Assembly: GCA_963817035.1 (NCBI GenBank)
Contig: CAWFMM010000004.1
Location: 1,860,001-1,924,000 of the forward strand
Direction of reading: 5' to 3'
DNA: 64,000 nucleotides
Origin: AC-49 sp963817035
Lineage (GTDB): Bacteria > Actinomycetota > Thermoleophilia > Solirubrobacterales > Solirubrobacteraceae
Position numbers and translations under genes: made by a program
Notes under the pieces: generated by a model
The model's database searches: none
What the model saw: only the letters and a program-made list of their open reading frames with translations
What the model was told of the DNA's origin: nothing
Part shown: in pieces, positions 46,582 to 54,995 of the stretch
Layout of the letters: each line of letters begins with the position of its first letter
Numbering within the stretch: the stretch's first letter is position 1

Positions 46582-48480
46582 ATGCTGGCCCGACTGCGCT
46601 CCCCCGGATGGACCCGGGCCTGCCTGTTCATCGTCCTCGGGATCGGCTTCTCGATCGCGCTCGACGTGGCGATCCGCGCGGCCTACGGGCACGATCGCTT
46701 CGCGCACTTCTACGAGGGCGACGCGGTCCTGCAGGTCTGCCTGATCGCGGTGCCGTTCTTCTTCCTCGTCGGCCTGGGCCTGTTCGACTACTGGTTCTAC
46801 TGGGCGTCGGGGCGCAAGACCCGGCCCGAGGACCACTCGGGCCACGGCGCGAAGTCGTGGAAGTCCTACTTCTACCCCAACACCGACCACAAGGTCATCG
46901 GGGTCCAGTACACGGTCCACTCCTTCGTGTTCCTGTTCATCGGCGGCCTGATGGCGATGCTGATGCGCGCCGAGCTCGCCGCGCCAGGGCGCCAGTTCGT
47001 CGACGCCAACACGTTCAACGGCCTGTTCAGCGTCCACGCGTCGCTGCTGATCTTCCTGTTCATCATCCCCGTGTTCGCGGGCCTGGCCAACTACGTGCTG
47101 CCGCTGATGATCGGCGCGCCGGACATGGCCTTCCCGCGCCTCAACGCGCTGTCGTTCTGGCTGCTGCCGATCGCCGGCACGATGATGCTGATGTCCTTCC
47201 TCTGGGGCTCGTTCGCCTCGGGTTGGACGGCCTACGCGCCACTCTCGACCACCGCGCCGATCGGGCAGGTGTTCTTCACCGTTGCGGTGCAGTTCGCGGG
47301 CGCGTCGTCGATCGCCACCGCGTTGAACTTCCTCGTCACGATCATCACGATGCGCGCGCCGGGGATGTCGTTCTTCCGGATGCCGCTGCTCGTGTGGGCG
47401 AACTTCTCGACCTCGCTGCTCGTCGTGATCGCCACGCCGTTCATCGCCGCGTCGCAGTTCTTCGTTCTCTTCGACCGCGCGCTGGGCTTCAACTTCTTCA
47501 ACTACAACCTCAACGGCGACGTGCTGATGTACCAGCACGTCTTCTGGTTCTACTCGCACCCGGCCGTCTACATCATGATGTTGCCGGGCTTCGGGATCGT
47601 CTCCGAAGTGCTTGCCGTCAAGGCCCGAAAGCCGATCTTTGGCTACCGCATGATGGCCTTCTCGCTGCTGGCCATCGTCGTGCTGGGCTTTACCGTCTGG
47701 GCGCACCACATGTTCGTCTCGGGCATGGCGCCGTGGATCCGGATACCGATGATGGTCACGACGGCGATCATCGCGGTGCCGACCGGTATCAAGATCTTCA
47801 GCTGGCTGGCGACGCTGTGGCGAGGGGTGCTGCATCTCGACACGCCGATGCTGTTCGCACTGGGCTTCCTGTCGATGTTCACCCTGGGCGGGATCTCGGG
47901 CGTGATGCTGGCGATGATTCCGCTCGACATCCACGTCTCGGACACCTATTTCATCGTCGCCCACATCCACTACGTGCTGTTCGGCGGTTCGTTGTTCACG
48001 ATCTTCGCCGGCGTCTACTACTGGTTCCCGAAGATGACCGGGCGGATGCTCGACGAGCGGCTGAGCAAGCTCCACTTCTGGCTGACGTTCGTGTTCTTCA
48101 ACCTGACCTTCGCGCCGATGCATCTCATCGGCGTCCAGGGCATGCCGCGCCGCGTCTCCGACTACGCCGAGAAGTTCGCGGCCTGGAACATGGTCATCTC
48201 GATCGCGTCGTTCGCGCTGGGCTTGAGCATGCTGATCTTCGTGTACAACGTGATCGTGTCGTGGCGTTCGGGCCCGAAGGCCTCGTCGAACCCGTGGAAC
48301 GCGCTGACGCTCGAGTGGCAGGTCTCGTCACCGCCGCCGGTGTTCAACTTCGACACGCTGCCGACCGTCGTCGGAGGCCCGTACGAGTACGGCGTCCCGG
48401 GTGCCGTGCACGGGATCTTCGGCCCGACCAAGCCGGCTGACGTGCCGACCGTGACCCCAACGACACCGGCCGGGGGCTGA
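46582..48480 (+). CDS. ctaD: Cytochrome c oxidase subunit I, A2-type
   Basis: 632 residues, about 70 longer than the first copy because of an N-terminal part with two extra TM helices (LFIVLGIGFSIALDVAIRAA; LQVCLIAVPFFFLVGLGLF). Heme and CuB ligands are intact: FSVHASLLIFLF, WFYSHPAVYIMMLPGFG with His326 and Tyr330, WAHHMF, VAHIHYVLFGG. At the D-channel gate YSHPAVY (Tyr324, Ser325, Ala328) replaces GHPEVY; this Tyr-Ser form without the Glu is the mark of A2-type oxidases such as that of Rhodothermus. A proton-pumping oxidase with a different gate from cluster 1. Confidence 0.94.
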   Translation: MLARLRSPGWTRACLFIVLGIGFSIALDVAIRAAYGHDRFAHFYEGDAVLQVCLIAVPFFFLVGLGLFDYWFYWASGRKTRPEDHSGHGAKSWKSYFYPNTDHKVIGVQYTVHSFVFLFIGGLMAMLMRAELAAPGRQFVDANTFNGLFSVHASLLIFLFIIPVFAGLANYVLPLMIGAPDMAFPRLNALSFWLLPIAGTMMLMSFLWGSFASGWTAYAPLSTTAPIGQVFFTVAVQFAGASSIATALNFLVTIITMRAPGMSFFRMPLLVWANFSTSLLVVIATPFIAASQFFVLFDRALGFNFFNYNLNGDVLMYQHVFWFYSHPAVYIMMLPGFGIVSEVLAVKARKPIFGYRMMAFSLLAIVVLGFTVWAHHMFVSGMAPWIRIPMMVTTAIIAVPTGIKIFSWLATLWRGVLHLDTPMLFALGFLSMFTLGGISGVMLAMIPLDIHVSDTYFIVAHIHYVLFGGSLFTIFAGVYYWFPKMTGRMLDERLSKLHFWLTFVFFNLTFAPMHLIGVQGMPRRVSDYAEKFAAWNMVISIASFALGLSMLIFVYNVIVSWRSGPKASSNPWNALTLEWQVSSPPPVFNFDTLPTVVGGPYEYGVPGAVHGIFGPTKPADVPTVTPTTPAGG

Positions 48481-48483
48481 GTC

Positions 48484-49317
48484 ATGAAGACGATTCTCGT
48501 CGTCGCCAACGAGACGATCGGCGGCACCAAGCTGCGCGAGGCGATCGAGGCCAAGGTCGCCGACGCCGAGGACAGCGCCCGCGTCGTCATCTGCGTCCCC
48601 CGCAAGCGTCCCCAGCACGGCCTGGTCATCTACGACGAGCCGGTCTTCGACGCGGCACGTGTGCGGATCGACCTCGCGCGACAGGTGCTGCGGACCGAGG
48701 GCATCGACGCGATCGGCGAGGTCGGCGATCCGGATCCGTACACCGCGGCGATGGACGCGATCGGCGAGTACGCGCCCGACGAGGTCATCATCTCGACCTA
48801 CCCGGCCTCGCAGTCGGGCTGGCTGCGCCGCGACCTGCCCGAGCGGATCGAGCAGGCCAGCGGGCTTCCGGTGCAGCACGTCGTCGTCGACCTCCAGGGC
48901 GAGGGCCTGCCGTTCAAGATCACGCTCGTCGTCGCCAACCGCACCGCGAGCGGCGACGCCCTGCTGGCGTCGCTGCGCAATCACCGCGAGGAGGGCGACT
49001 CCCAGCACCTCTTCATCGTCGTCATCCCGCAGGAGGGCGGCGGCGGCGAGGCCGCGCTGGCCGCCCGCGCCCGCCTCGCGCAGGTGCTCGACCGGATGAA
49101 GGCCGAAGGCTTCCTCGTGGCCGGGATGATCGCCGACCCCGACCCCTACACCGCGACGATGAACGCGCTGGAGCTGTTCAGCGTCGACGACGTCGTGATC
49201 TCCACGCTGCCGGCGACCCGATCGGGCTGGCTGCGCGCCGACCTCGTCGAGCGCGTGCGCCGCGCCGCCGGCGTCCCGGTCGAGCACGTCGAAGCCCGAG
49301 CCCCCGTGGGCACCTAG
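48484..49317 (+). CDS. Tandem universal-stress-like (two half) protein inside oxidase cluster 2
   Basis: 277 residues made of two similar halves, about 1-138 and 142-277. Each has a starting strand (TILVVANE; ITLVVANR), a middle (GEVGDPDPYTAAMDAIGEYA; GMIADPDPYTATMNALELFS) and the same end (DEVIISTYPASQSGWLRRDL; DDVVISTLPATRSGWLRADL). This is the alpha/beta layout of tandem Usp or GABA permease-type regulatory domains. The ATP-binding Gly motif of classic UspA is not clear. It lies 4 nt after ctaD2 and 10 nt before ctaE, so it is part of the oxidase operon, an unusual position. Confidence 0.8.
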   Translation: MKTILVVANETIGGTKLREAIEAKVADAEDSARVVICVPRKRPQHGLVIYDEPVFDAARVRIDLARQVLRTEGIDAIGEVGDPDPYTAAMDAIGEYAPDEVIISTYPASQSGWLRRDLPERIEQASGLPVQHVVVDLQGEGLPFKITLVVANRTASGDALLASLRNHREEGDSQHLFIVVIPQEGGGGEAALAARARLAQVLDRMKAEGFLVAGMIADPDPYTATMNALELFSVDDVVISTLPATRSGWLRADLVERVRRAAGVPVEHVEARAPVGT

Positions 49318-49326
49318 AGGACCGCC

Positions 49327-49980
49327 ATGGAAGCCGCCAGCATCACTCACGCCCACATCGACGAGCACGCCCACCACGGGCCGCCCGAGGCCAACCGCAG
49401 CTCGCGCGTGGACTCCGCCACGCTCGGGATGCTGCTTTTCATCATGTCGGAGATCATGATCTTCGGCGCGTTCTTCACGGCGTACTTCTTCATCCGGGTC
49501 GTGCACACCGGGAACCCCCACCCGCCGCACTGGTTCCCGATGAAGTTCCCGGGCTCGGACATCAAGCACTCGCTCCCGGTCTACGTGGCCGGGATGAACA
49601 CGATCATCCTCGTGTCGTCGTCGTTCACGCTGCACTGGGCCGAGAGCGCGATCAAGAAGGGCAACCGCTTCGCGTTCAAGGCCGGCATGGTCACGACGTT
49701 CATGCTCGGCGCGACGTTCCTGTTCGTGCAGATCAACGAGTACGTCCACATCGGCTTTGCACCACAGGGCGCCGCCCAGGGGACGATCTTCTACGGGCTG
49801 ACGGGCCTGCACGGCGCACACGTCTTCATCGGCCTCACGCTGCTCGCCATGGTCACCGTGCGCGCGTTCCGCGGGCACTACTCACCCGAGGGTCACAAGG
49901 GCGTCGAAGTGCCCGGGATCTACTGGCACTTCGTCGACATCATGTGGATCTTCGTGTACCTCACCGTCTACGTCCTGTGA
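49327..49980 (+). CDS. ctaE: Cytochrome c oxidase subunit III
   Basis: 217 residues. After a His-rich start (ITHAHIDEHAHHGPPEANRS) there are five TM helices typical of the shorter bacterial subunit III: LGMLLFIMSEIMIFGAFFTA, NTIILVSSSFTLHWAESAIK, FMLGATFLFVQINEYVHIGF, GLTGLHGAHVFIGLTLLAM and GIYWHFVDIMWIFVYLTVYV. The Glu of SEIM and HxxW...H positions are conserved. It is the only ctaE in the window; cluster 1 has none, so it could serve both enzymes or cluster 2 only. Confidence 0.92.
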   Translation: MEAASITHAHIDEHAHHGPPEANRSSRVDSATLGMLLFIMSEIMIFGAFFTAYFFIRVVHTGNPHPPHWFPMKFPGSDIKHSLPVYVAGMNTIILVSSSFTLHWAESAIKKGNRFAFKAGMVTTFMLGATFLFVQINEYVHIGFAPQGAAQGTIFYGLTGLHGAHVFIGLTLLAMVTVRAFRGHYSPEGHKGVEVPGIYWHFVDIMWIFVYLTVYVL

Positions 49981-50120
49981 CCGACGAGCCGCAGCCCTGG
50001 TGGCTGCGCGCGCTCGAGCCGTTGCGCTCCGAGGCCGCGATGTTCCGGGTGCTCATATGGGTCGTCATCGCGTTCGTGGCGATCCTCGTCGTGATCGTGC
50101 TCGCCCGCACGCTGTTTTAG
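49977..50120 (+). CDS. Small single-TM protein of oxidase cluster 2
   Basis: 47 residues from GTG 49977, overlapping the ctaE stop as GTGA. Hydrophilic start VTDEPQPWWLRALEPLRSEA, then one TM helix (VLIWVVIAFVAILVVIVLA) and a short RTLF end. The overlap and TM layout argue for a real accessory subunit or assembly peptide at the end of the cluster. Confidence 0.65.
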   Translation: MTDEPQPWWLRALEPLRSEAAMFRVLIWVVIAFVAILVVIVLARTLF

Positions 50121-50481
50121 CTGATTCGAACGGTCGTGCCGGGCTCTTGAACAGCGCGGCGAGGGAGGTGTGCGGCTCGGGCGCTCGTGGTGGCCCTTCG
50201 GGGGCGGCGCAGAGTCCCTGCGCAGCGCGTGCGTGTTTCGCGTGTTTCTCTTCGCCGGTTTCGGGCCGGGTGAGCGCCCGAACAGACCCGAATCCCAGAC
50301 GTGCCCAACATTGTGGGGGTAATGGGCACCACAATGTTGGGCACGTCTGTCTCGGAGCCCTTTTTCAGCCATTCCGACACGACTTGCATAGGCAAGACCC
50401 CGAACGTCCGCCACCCAAGGCCCGGCCCCTAGCCTCCCTCGCTGCAGGCAGTTCAACGAGCCCGCCCCGGGCGCGCGCCGC
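50121..50481. other. Convergent intergenic region with inverted repeats
   Basis: 361 nt between cluster 2 and the minus-strand cytochrome c-cupredoxin gene. It holds a 21-bp perfect inverted repeat (50296-50349), a shorter GCGCAG/CTGCGC pair near 50199-50215 and a TTTTT run at 50362-50366. No gene recognised. Confidence 0.6.
50296..50349. terminator. Perfect 21-bp inverted repeat between convergent genes
   Basis: The arms run 50296-50316 and 50329-50349 around a 12-nt loop, without a single mismatch. The core CCCAACATTGTGG is clearly richer in A+T than its surroundings. It stands where two converging transcripts end, so a bidirectional terminator is the simplest reading; a TTTTT run follows 12 nt later on the plus strand. 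The length and perfection are more than a terminator needs, so a palindromic mobile repeat or an mRNA-stability element is the alternative. Confidence 0.6.
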
Positions 50482-51213
50482 TTACTTCACCGTCAAGGTG
50501 CCCAGCATGCCGGCCTGGCGGTGGCCGGGGACTTCGCAGAAGAACGTGTAGGTGGTCGCAGCCTTCAGCGTGACGCTGGCCTTCTCGGTGCCCTTGGGCG
50601 CCTCCTTGGTCGCGCCGAGGATGGCGCCGCTGGTGCCTTCCTGGATCGCCACGTTGTGCAGCACGCCCGACGCGTTCTCCATGACGATCGTGACGGCACC
50701 GGCGCTCGCGGTCGCCTTGTTCGTCGTGTACGCGAGCTGGCCGTTGGGATCGGCGGTCAGCGTCAGCACCCCGCCCTTCTCGACCGCGGGCGGCGCGCTG
50801 CCGGTCTTCGGGACCGCATTGGCCAGCAGGCCCTCGTCCTGGCCCGGCTGGGCGACGACGGACGCGACGTAGGCGGCGATGTTCTCGGCATCGGCTCCCG
50901 AAGCGAGCCCGGCGGGCATCGCGGTGCCGACGTGGCCGGCCGGGTACTTGCCCGGATCCTTGATCTGGCCGCGGACGACGCCGGCGATCGCGCTCTCGCC
51001 GAAGTCCTCCTTGACGCTCTCGGCGAACGACTGATCGAGGTTGGGACCCGCCGTGCCCTTGGTCCCCGCATGGGCGAGCGTGTGGCATGAACCGCAGTCC
51101 TTGACGAACAGCTGCTTGCCGGCCACGAGGTCGGTGTTGCTGTTCGCGGAACAGCCGCCCAACATCAGGGCGGCTGCGGTCACGAGGAGGATGCTTCCAC
51201 GGGGTTGGACCAT
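50482..51213 (-). CDS. Lipoprotein fusing cytochrome c to a cupredoxin
   Basis: 243 residues from ATG 51213. Lipobox LMLGGC (Cys21). Cytochrome c domain with CGSCH (Cys40, Cys43, His44) and a Met candidate in GTAMPAGL near residue 105. Residues about 145-243 are a plastocyanin-like domain: HNVAIQEG gives the first His ligand and FFCEVPGHRQAGM gives Cys226, His231 and Met236, the type 1 copper set. A one-chain heme-plus-copper carrier tied to the membrane would suit electron delivery to the neighbouring caa3 oxidases. It has its own promoter region and faces cluster 2. Confidence 0.88.
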   Translation of the reverse strand: MVQPRGSILLVTAAALMLGGCSANSNTDLVAGKQLFVKDCGSCHTLAHAGTKGTAGPNLDQSFAESVKEDFGESAIAGVVRGQIKDPGKYPAGHVGTAMPAGLASGADAENIAAYVASVVAQPGQDEGLLANAVPKTGSAPPAVEKGGVLTLTADPNGQLAYTTNKATASAGAVTIVMENASGVLHNVAIQEGTSGAILGATKEAPKGTEKASVTLKAATTYTFFCEVPGHRQAGMLGTLTVK

Positions 51214-51227
51214 CGGCGCGCGGAACT

Positions 51228-52775
51228 CTATCCGAGGGCCTCGACAGGAGGCAGTGTGTCCAACCCCCCGGTCGCCGCGGCAACCACGGCATCGGCGACC
51301 GCACCCCACGAGTAGCACTGCGAAGCGACGGTCGCCAGCCCTTCGCGAGTCACCTCGCGCACGGTCTCCGGGAGCTCCATCCAGTCGGTCAGCCGCCGCG
51401 CGATCGCCTCGATCGCGCCGGGCCCGACCTCGAACGAGAGCAGCTCCCGCACCGCCGGCGGGACCCCCGACGCCAGCGTCGCGGTGACCTCGGCCAGCCC
51501 GGAGTGCGCCGCCGACACCGGCAGCACCCCGCACGCCGCAGCCTCGGCCGCGACCATGCCGAACGCTTCGGGGAACGTGCTCGGGACGACCTGCGCCTCA
51601 CAGGCCGCGAGCAGCGCCGCCACCTCGTCGTGCTCGAGGCGCCCGGTGAGGACCACGCGGTCGCCGAGCGTTGCGGCGGCGGCGACATAGGCCGCGCGGC
51701 GCTCACCTTCCAACCCGGCGAGGAACGCATCGAGCAGACGCAGTGGCCGCGGCTCGCCGTGGGCCGCGAGCTCCCGGGCACTGTCAAGGTCGCCGGCCGC
51801 CAGCAACTCGAGCAGCCGCTGCAGGCCGTCGCGGAACGCCCCGAAGCCGACGATGACCAGCCGCGCGCGGGCCTGGCGCTGGAGAACCAGCGGCCACGCG
51901 GCGGCGAGCAGGTCGATCCCCTTCGCAGTCAGGAGCTTGCCGACGAAGGCGACGTGCCGGTCGTCGCCTTCGAGGTCGAGGCGATCCAGCGCGTCCGCCC
52001 CGGCGTGCTCGTCACGCCAGAACGCGTCGCCGGGGCTCGTCGTCGGTGAGGCGTGCATCCGCTGCGCCATCGTGCGCAGGTCCGCGGCGGCGCGGGCACG
52101 CGGGCGCGGATGAAACTGCGACACGTCGACGCCCGGCGGCGCCAGCCGCGTCCGGGCCGGCAGCTCCGGGTCGTCCATCGCTCGCCACAGGCTGTGCGCG
52201 GTGTGCCGCGAGCCGACGAGCACGCCTGCCGCCCCGGCCAGTCCTTCGCGCGCGTAGGGCGCGAACCGCGCCGGATCGCGCTTGACGACATACTCGAGGG
52301 CGCTGCCGTGGATCTTGACCACGTACGGAATCCGGCCACCCAACGCGCGAGCCATGATCAGCGGCCCCATCACCAGGTGGTTGGCCAGAGCGATGTCGGG
52401 GCATGTGCGCGCGCAGACGTCACGTACCGCCGCCACGTTGCGTTCGATGTAGTGCTCGATCTCGATATCGGAGAGTTCACTGAACGGGCGCGCCTCGATG
52501 CCCTCGTAGCGATCGGCGACATAGACCGGCAGCACGGTGCCGATCTCCGGGCGCCACGCGGTCACGCGGACCGGCTCGCGCAGAACCTCGACCTCGGGCT
52601 CGGAATCGACCCAGCGCCCGACCGCGTCGACGAACGGCAGCTCAGCAGCGTGGCGATCCTGGCTCAGAAGCTCAACTTCGCGCTCTTTGCGGGCGAAAGC
52701 TGCGCAAAGACGGGCGTTGTACACATTCGAGCCGGTTCCTCGCAGAAGGTACCCGTGGAAGATGACGACCCGCAC
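51228..52775 (-). CDS. Glycosyltransferase family 4 protein
   Basis: 515 residues from GTG 52775. N-terminal domain starts VVIFHGYLLRGTGSNVYNAR, the open GT-B sugar-acceptor half; the C-terminal half has VAFVGKLLTAKGIDLLAAAW, VVLTGRLEHDEVAALLAACE and the donor motif PSTFPEAFGMVAAEAAACG (Ex7E). GT4 enzymes transfer a sugar from a nucleotide donor with retention. The protein is longer than most (about 400) because of a central insert near 235-265 and a helical insert near 330-365. No other sugar gene lies beside it, so the acceptor is unknown. Divergent from the HD-GYP gene, with about 85 nt between the starts. Confidence 0.88.
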   Translation of the reverse strand: MRVVIFHGYLLRGTGSNVYNARLCAAFARKEREVELLSQDRHAAELPFVDAVGRWVDSEPEVEVLREPVRVTAWRPEIGTVLPVYVADRYEGIEARPFSELSDIEIEHYIERNVAAVRDVCARTCPDIALANHLVMGPLIMARALGGRIPYVVKIHGSALEYVVKRDPARFAPYAREGLAGAAGVLVGSRHTAHSLWRAMDDPELPARTRLAPPGVDVSQFHPRPRARAAADLRTMAQRMHASPTTSPGDAFWRDEHAGADALDRLDLEGDDRHVAFVGKLLTAKGIDLLAAAWPLVLQRQARARLVIVGFGAFRDGLQRLLELLAAGDLDSARELAAHGEPRPLRLLDAFLAGLEGERRAAYVAAAATLGDRVVLTGRLEHDEVAALLAACEAQVVPSTFPEAFGMVAAEAAACGVLPVSAAHSGLAEVTATLASGVPPAVRELLSFEVGPGAIEAIARRLTDWMELPETVREVTREGLATVASQCYSWGAVADAVVAAATGGLDTLPPVEALG

Positions 52776-52859
52776 CGCGACGGCAGCCTAGTCCTGATTG
52801 GCGTCGCGGGAGTCCTTCGAAAGGTCACTGACGACGCGATGGTGGAGCACGGAGGTTCC

Positions 52860-53459
52860 ATGGATGGCCTGCTGCGGGCGATCGACGCCGCAGACCCCGC
52901 GACGGGCCGTCACGGCCGCGCGACGACGCGCCTGGCCGTCAGCCTGGCGGCGGCGGTGGATGTCACGCTGGCGACATCGGAGAGCTTTCGCCTCGGCTGC
53001 CTGCTGCACGACGCCGGCAAGCTCGCGATCCCCGCCGAGATCCTGACCAAGCCCGGGCGCCTGACGGAGGACGAATGGGCGCTGATGCGGCGCCATCCCG
53101 AGCTCGGCGCGCGCATGTGCGAGTTGGCCGGCGCGCCGCCCGAGACGACCGCGATCGTCCGCCATCACCATGAGCGCTGGGACGGGATCGGCTACCCCAA
53201 CTCGCTGGCCGGCGAGTCGATCCCGCTCGCGGCACGCGTGCTCGCGGTCTGCGACGCGATCGACGCGATGACCTCGGTTCGCCCCTACCGCGATCGACCG
53301 TTGACCCAGCGCGAAGCCCTGCAGGGCGTCTACGAGTGCCGCGGTACCCAGTTCGACCCGACGATCGTCGACACGCTGCTGCGCCGCAGCTGGCGCCCTG
53401 AGACGTTCGAGCGCGTCACGCCGTCCGGCGACGACGTAACCGCGGCTGTCGCCTGCTGA
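52860..53459 (+). CDS. HD-GYP domain phosphohydrolase
   Basis: 199 residues from ATG 52860 with GGAGG 4 nt upstream; an in-frame ATG at 52839 lacks such a site. The HD motif is LLHDAGKLAIP (His50, Asp51), followed by RHPELGARMCELAG, VRHHHERWDGIGYP (102-113) and LAVCDAIDAMTSVRPYRDRP. The GYP triad is intact as GIGYP. HD-GYP enzymes break cyclic di-GMP to GMP or related dinucleotides; small stand-alone members without a sensor domain occur. No GGDEF gene is in the window. Confidence 0.87.
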   Translation: MDGLLRAIDAADPATGRHGRATTRLAVSLAAAVDVTLATSESFRLGCLLHDAGKLAIPAEILTKPGRLTEDEWALMRRHPELGARMCELAGAPPETTAIVRHHHERWDGIGYPNSLAGESIPLAARVLAVCDAIDAMTSVRPYRDRPLTQREALQGVYECRGTQFDPTIVDTLLRRSWRPETFERVTPSGDDVTAAVAC

Positions 53460-53479
53460 CCCGGTACAGTGCACGGGCG

Positions 53480-53749
53480 ATGAGCTCCGCCCAGCGTTAC
53501 CGCCTGCGCGCGCCCTCCTCGGGGCGCGAGACGATCATTGAAGACGCCGAGCCCGATCGGGTCTACCACGACCGCGACAGCGGCGAGGCGCTGGTCGTCG
53601 TCGGCCGCCTCGTGCCCGTCGAGGGCAAGTCCAAGCTTCCGTGGGCCGTCGAGAATCTCCGCTTCTGCAACTGGTGCGACGAACTCGCTCAGAAGGACCT
53701 CAACGACTGCCCGTCCTGCGGCCGCCGTATGGCGCCGCTGGGCTCCTGA
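53480..53749 (+). CDS. Small zinc-ribbon protein
   Basis: 89 residues. An N-terminal beta-rich part (QRYRLRAPSSGRETIIEDAE, GEALVVVGRLVPVEG) is followed by a zinc ribbon FCNWCDELAQKDLNDCPSCG with two CxxC pairs about 12 residues apart. Such ribbons bind zinc and often nucleic acid or protein. Function unknown. It lies 20 nt after the HD-GYP gene and 5 nt before the next one, so these may be co-transcribed. Confidence 0.7.
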   Translation: MSSAQRYRLRAPSSGRETIIEDAEPDRVYHDRDSGEALVVVGRLVPVEGKSKLPWAVENLRFCNWCDELAQKDLNDCPSCGRRMAPLGS

Positions 53750-53754
53750 GCCCG

Positions 53755-54177
53755 ATGGCGCGCCGTCCAGGCATCACCGCCTGCTCGCTCGTGCTCGTCG
53801 CACTGAGCGGCGGTGCCGTGGGAGCCTGCGGGGGCAGCAGCTCGTCCGCGGACGCGGTGCCCAAGAAGCCGCCGCCGGCGCTCACGCCGCCGACCAGCTA
53901 TCGCATCCCCGCGGCCGGATCGGCGGCCGACACGACAACCGACACGACCGCCGACACGACGACGACCACCACACCGTCATCGTCGGCGGACTCCGGCAGC
54001 TCATCGTCATCGTCGACAACGCCCAGCAGCGGCACCGCCGACTCGGGCGCGGCGTCGAACGTCACGCCGTCCACGACCGGTGGCGTCTCGCCGTCGGGCG
54101 GCACCAGCGCCACGCCGTCGACTACCGGGGGCTCCGGCTTCAACCTGTTCTGCCAGCAGAACCCCGGGCAGTGCTAG
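53755..54177 (+). CDS. Secreted Ser/Thr-rich low-complexity lipoprotein-like protein
   Basis: 140 residues from ATG 53755. Residues 1-25 form a signal with a possible lipobox (LSGGAVGAC, Cys25). The rest is almost entirely Ser, Thr, Gly, Pro and Asp in runs (for example TTTDTTADTTTTTT), with no fold. It ends in FNLFCQQNPGQC, a hydrophobic and Cys-paired tail unlike the rest. A likely O-glycosylated or wall-spanning stalk. Function unknown. Confidence 0.6.
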   Translation: MARRPGITACSLVLVALSGGAVGACGGSSSSADAVPKKPPPALTPPTSYRIPAAGSAADTTTDTTADTTTTTTPSSSADSGSSSSSSTTPSSGTADSGAASNVTPSTTGGVSPSGGTSATPSTTGGSGFNLFCQQNPGQC

Positions 54178-54211
54178 CCGCCCGGCGCGACTGAGCCGAA
54201 CCTCCCCGGAA

Positions 54212-54985
54212 CTACCGGCCGGTCTTCTTCGGCGTCGTCGACCCGGTGGTGGTCGTCGGCGTGGTGCTCGTGGTCGTCGGCTTGGTCGTTGTCGTTGTCG
54301 TCGACGGAGTCGGCGGCTTCGGTGTCGTGATCACCGGGGTACCGGGAGCACTGACGAGCGTGGCGCTGTAGGTCAGGCGCGCCTTGTTGAGGCACAGGAA
54401 CTTGGCGATCGCGGGGACCTGAAGCGCGGCCTGCGGCGTCGTCGGCTGGGGTGAGCAGCTGCCCAGCGGCTCGCTGGAGCGCCACAGCGTGCTGGCTGGC
54501 AGATCGACGGCGAGCACGGGTGCCCACGTCGGCACGCTCAGCGCGACGATGTCGCCCTTCTTCACCTTGATCGAGGCCGCGAGCGGGAACTGCACGGTCT
54601 GACCGAGGTACGGCGTCAGGACCATCAGCGGGGACTGCCCGACGACCCGGTACTTCAGCTTCGAGACGGTGTGAAGGATGGTGATGCGTGCCTGCGGCGT
54701 CGCGCCGTAGCTCGTGGCGAAGAACGCCGTCTGCTTCTTCCCCGTCTTGCCCAGCGAAAGCGTCCAGGCGACGATCGAGCCGTCGCGCGGCACCACGTCG
54801 ACCGAGCGGGTCGTTCCGACCTGGAGCTGGTAGCCCGTCTCACGGGTCACGGCGAAGCAGTGGCTCGGGCACGACGGGATCGCGACCGGCGACGTATTGC
54901 CGATCTCGTAGACCTTCGCCGAGGCAAAAGCGGGAGCGAAAGCCGTCAGAGCGACGGCACAGAGGAGTGCCTTGAAGATGCGCAT
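54212..54985 (-). CDS. Secreted protein with Thr/Pro-rich tail, function unknown
   Basis: 257 residues. Sec signal peptide 1-23 (ALLCAVALTAFAPAFASA). Residues 24-205 are a beta-rich domain with four Cys (SCPSHCF, LGSCSPQ, FLCLN) and segments such as YLGQTVQFPLAASIKVKKGD and IVALSVPTWAPVLAVDLPAS. The last 50 residues are Thr/Pro/Lys repeats (TTTTTTKPTTTSTTPTTTTG). I recall similar proteins in Solirubrobacterales-like genomes without a named family. Role unknown, probably surface-exposed. It converges on the Ser/Thr-rich gene. Confidence 0.7.
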   Translation of the reverse strand: MRIFKALLCAVALTAFAPAFASAKVYEIGNTSPVAIPSCPSHCFAVTRETGYQLQVGTTRSVDVVPRDGSIVAWTLSLGKTGKKQTAFFATSYGATPQARITILHTVSKLKYRVVGQSPLMVLTPYLGQTVQFPLAASIKVKKGDIVALSVPTWAPVLAVDLPASTLWRSSEPLGSCSPQPTTPQAALQVPAIAKFLCLNKARLTYSATLVSAPGTPVITTPKPPTPSTTTTTTKPTTTSTTPTTTTGSTTPKKTGR

Positions 54986-54995
54986 TGGAGGTTAT

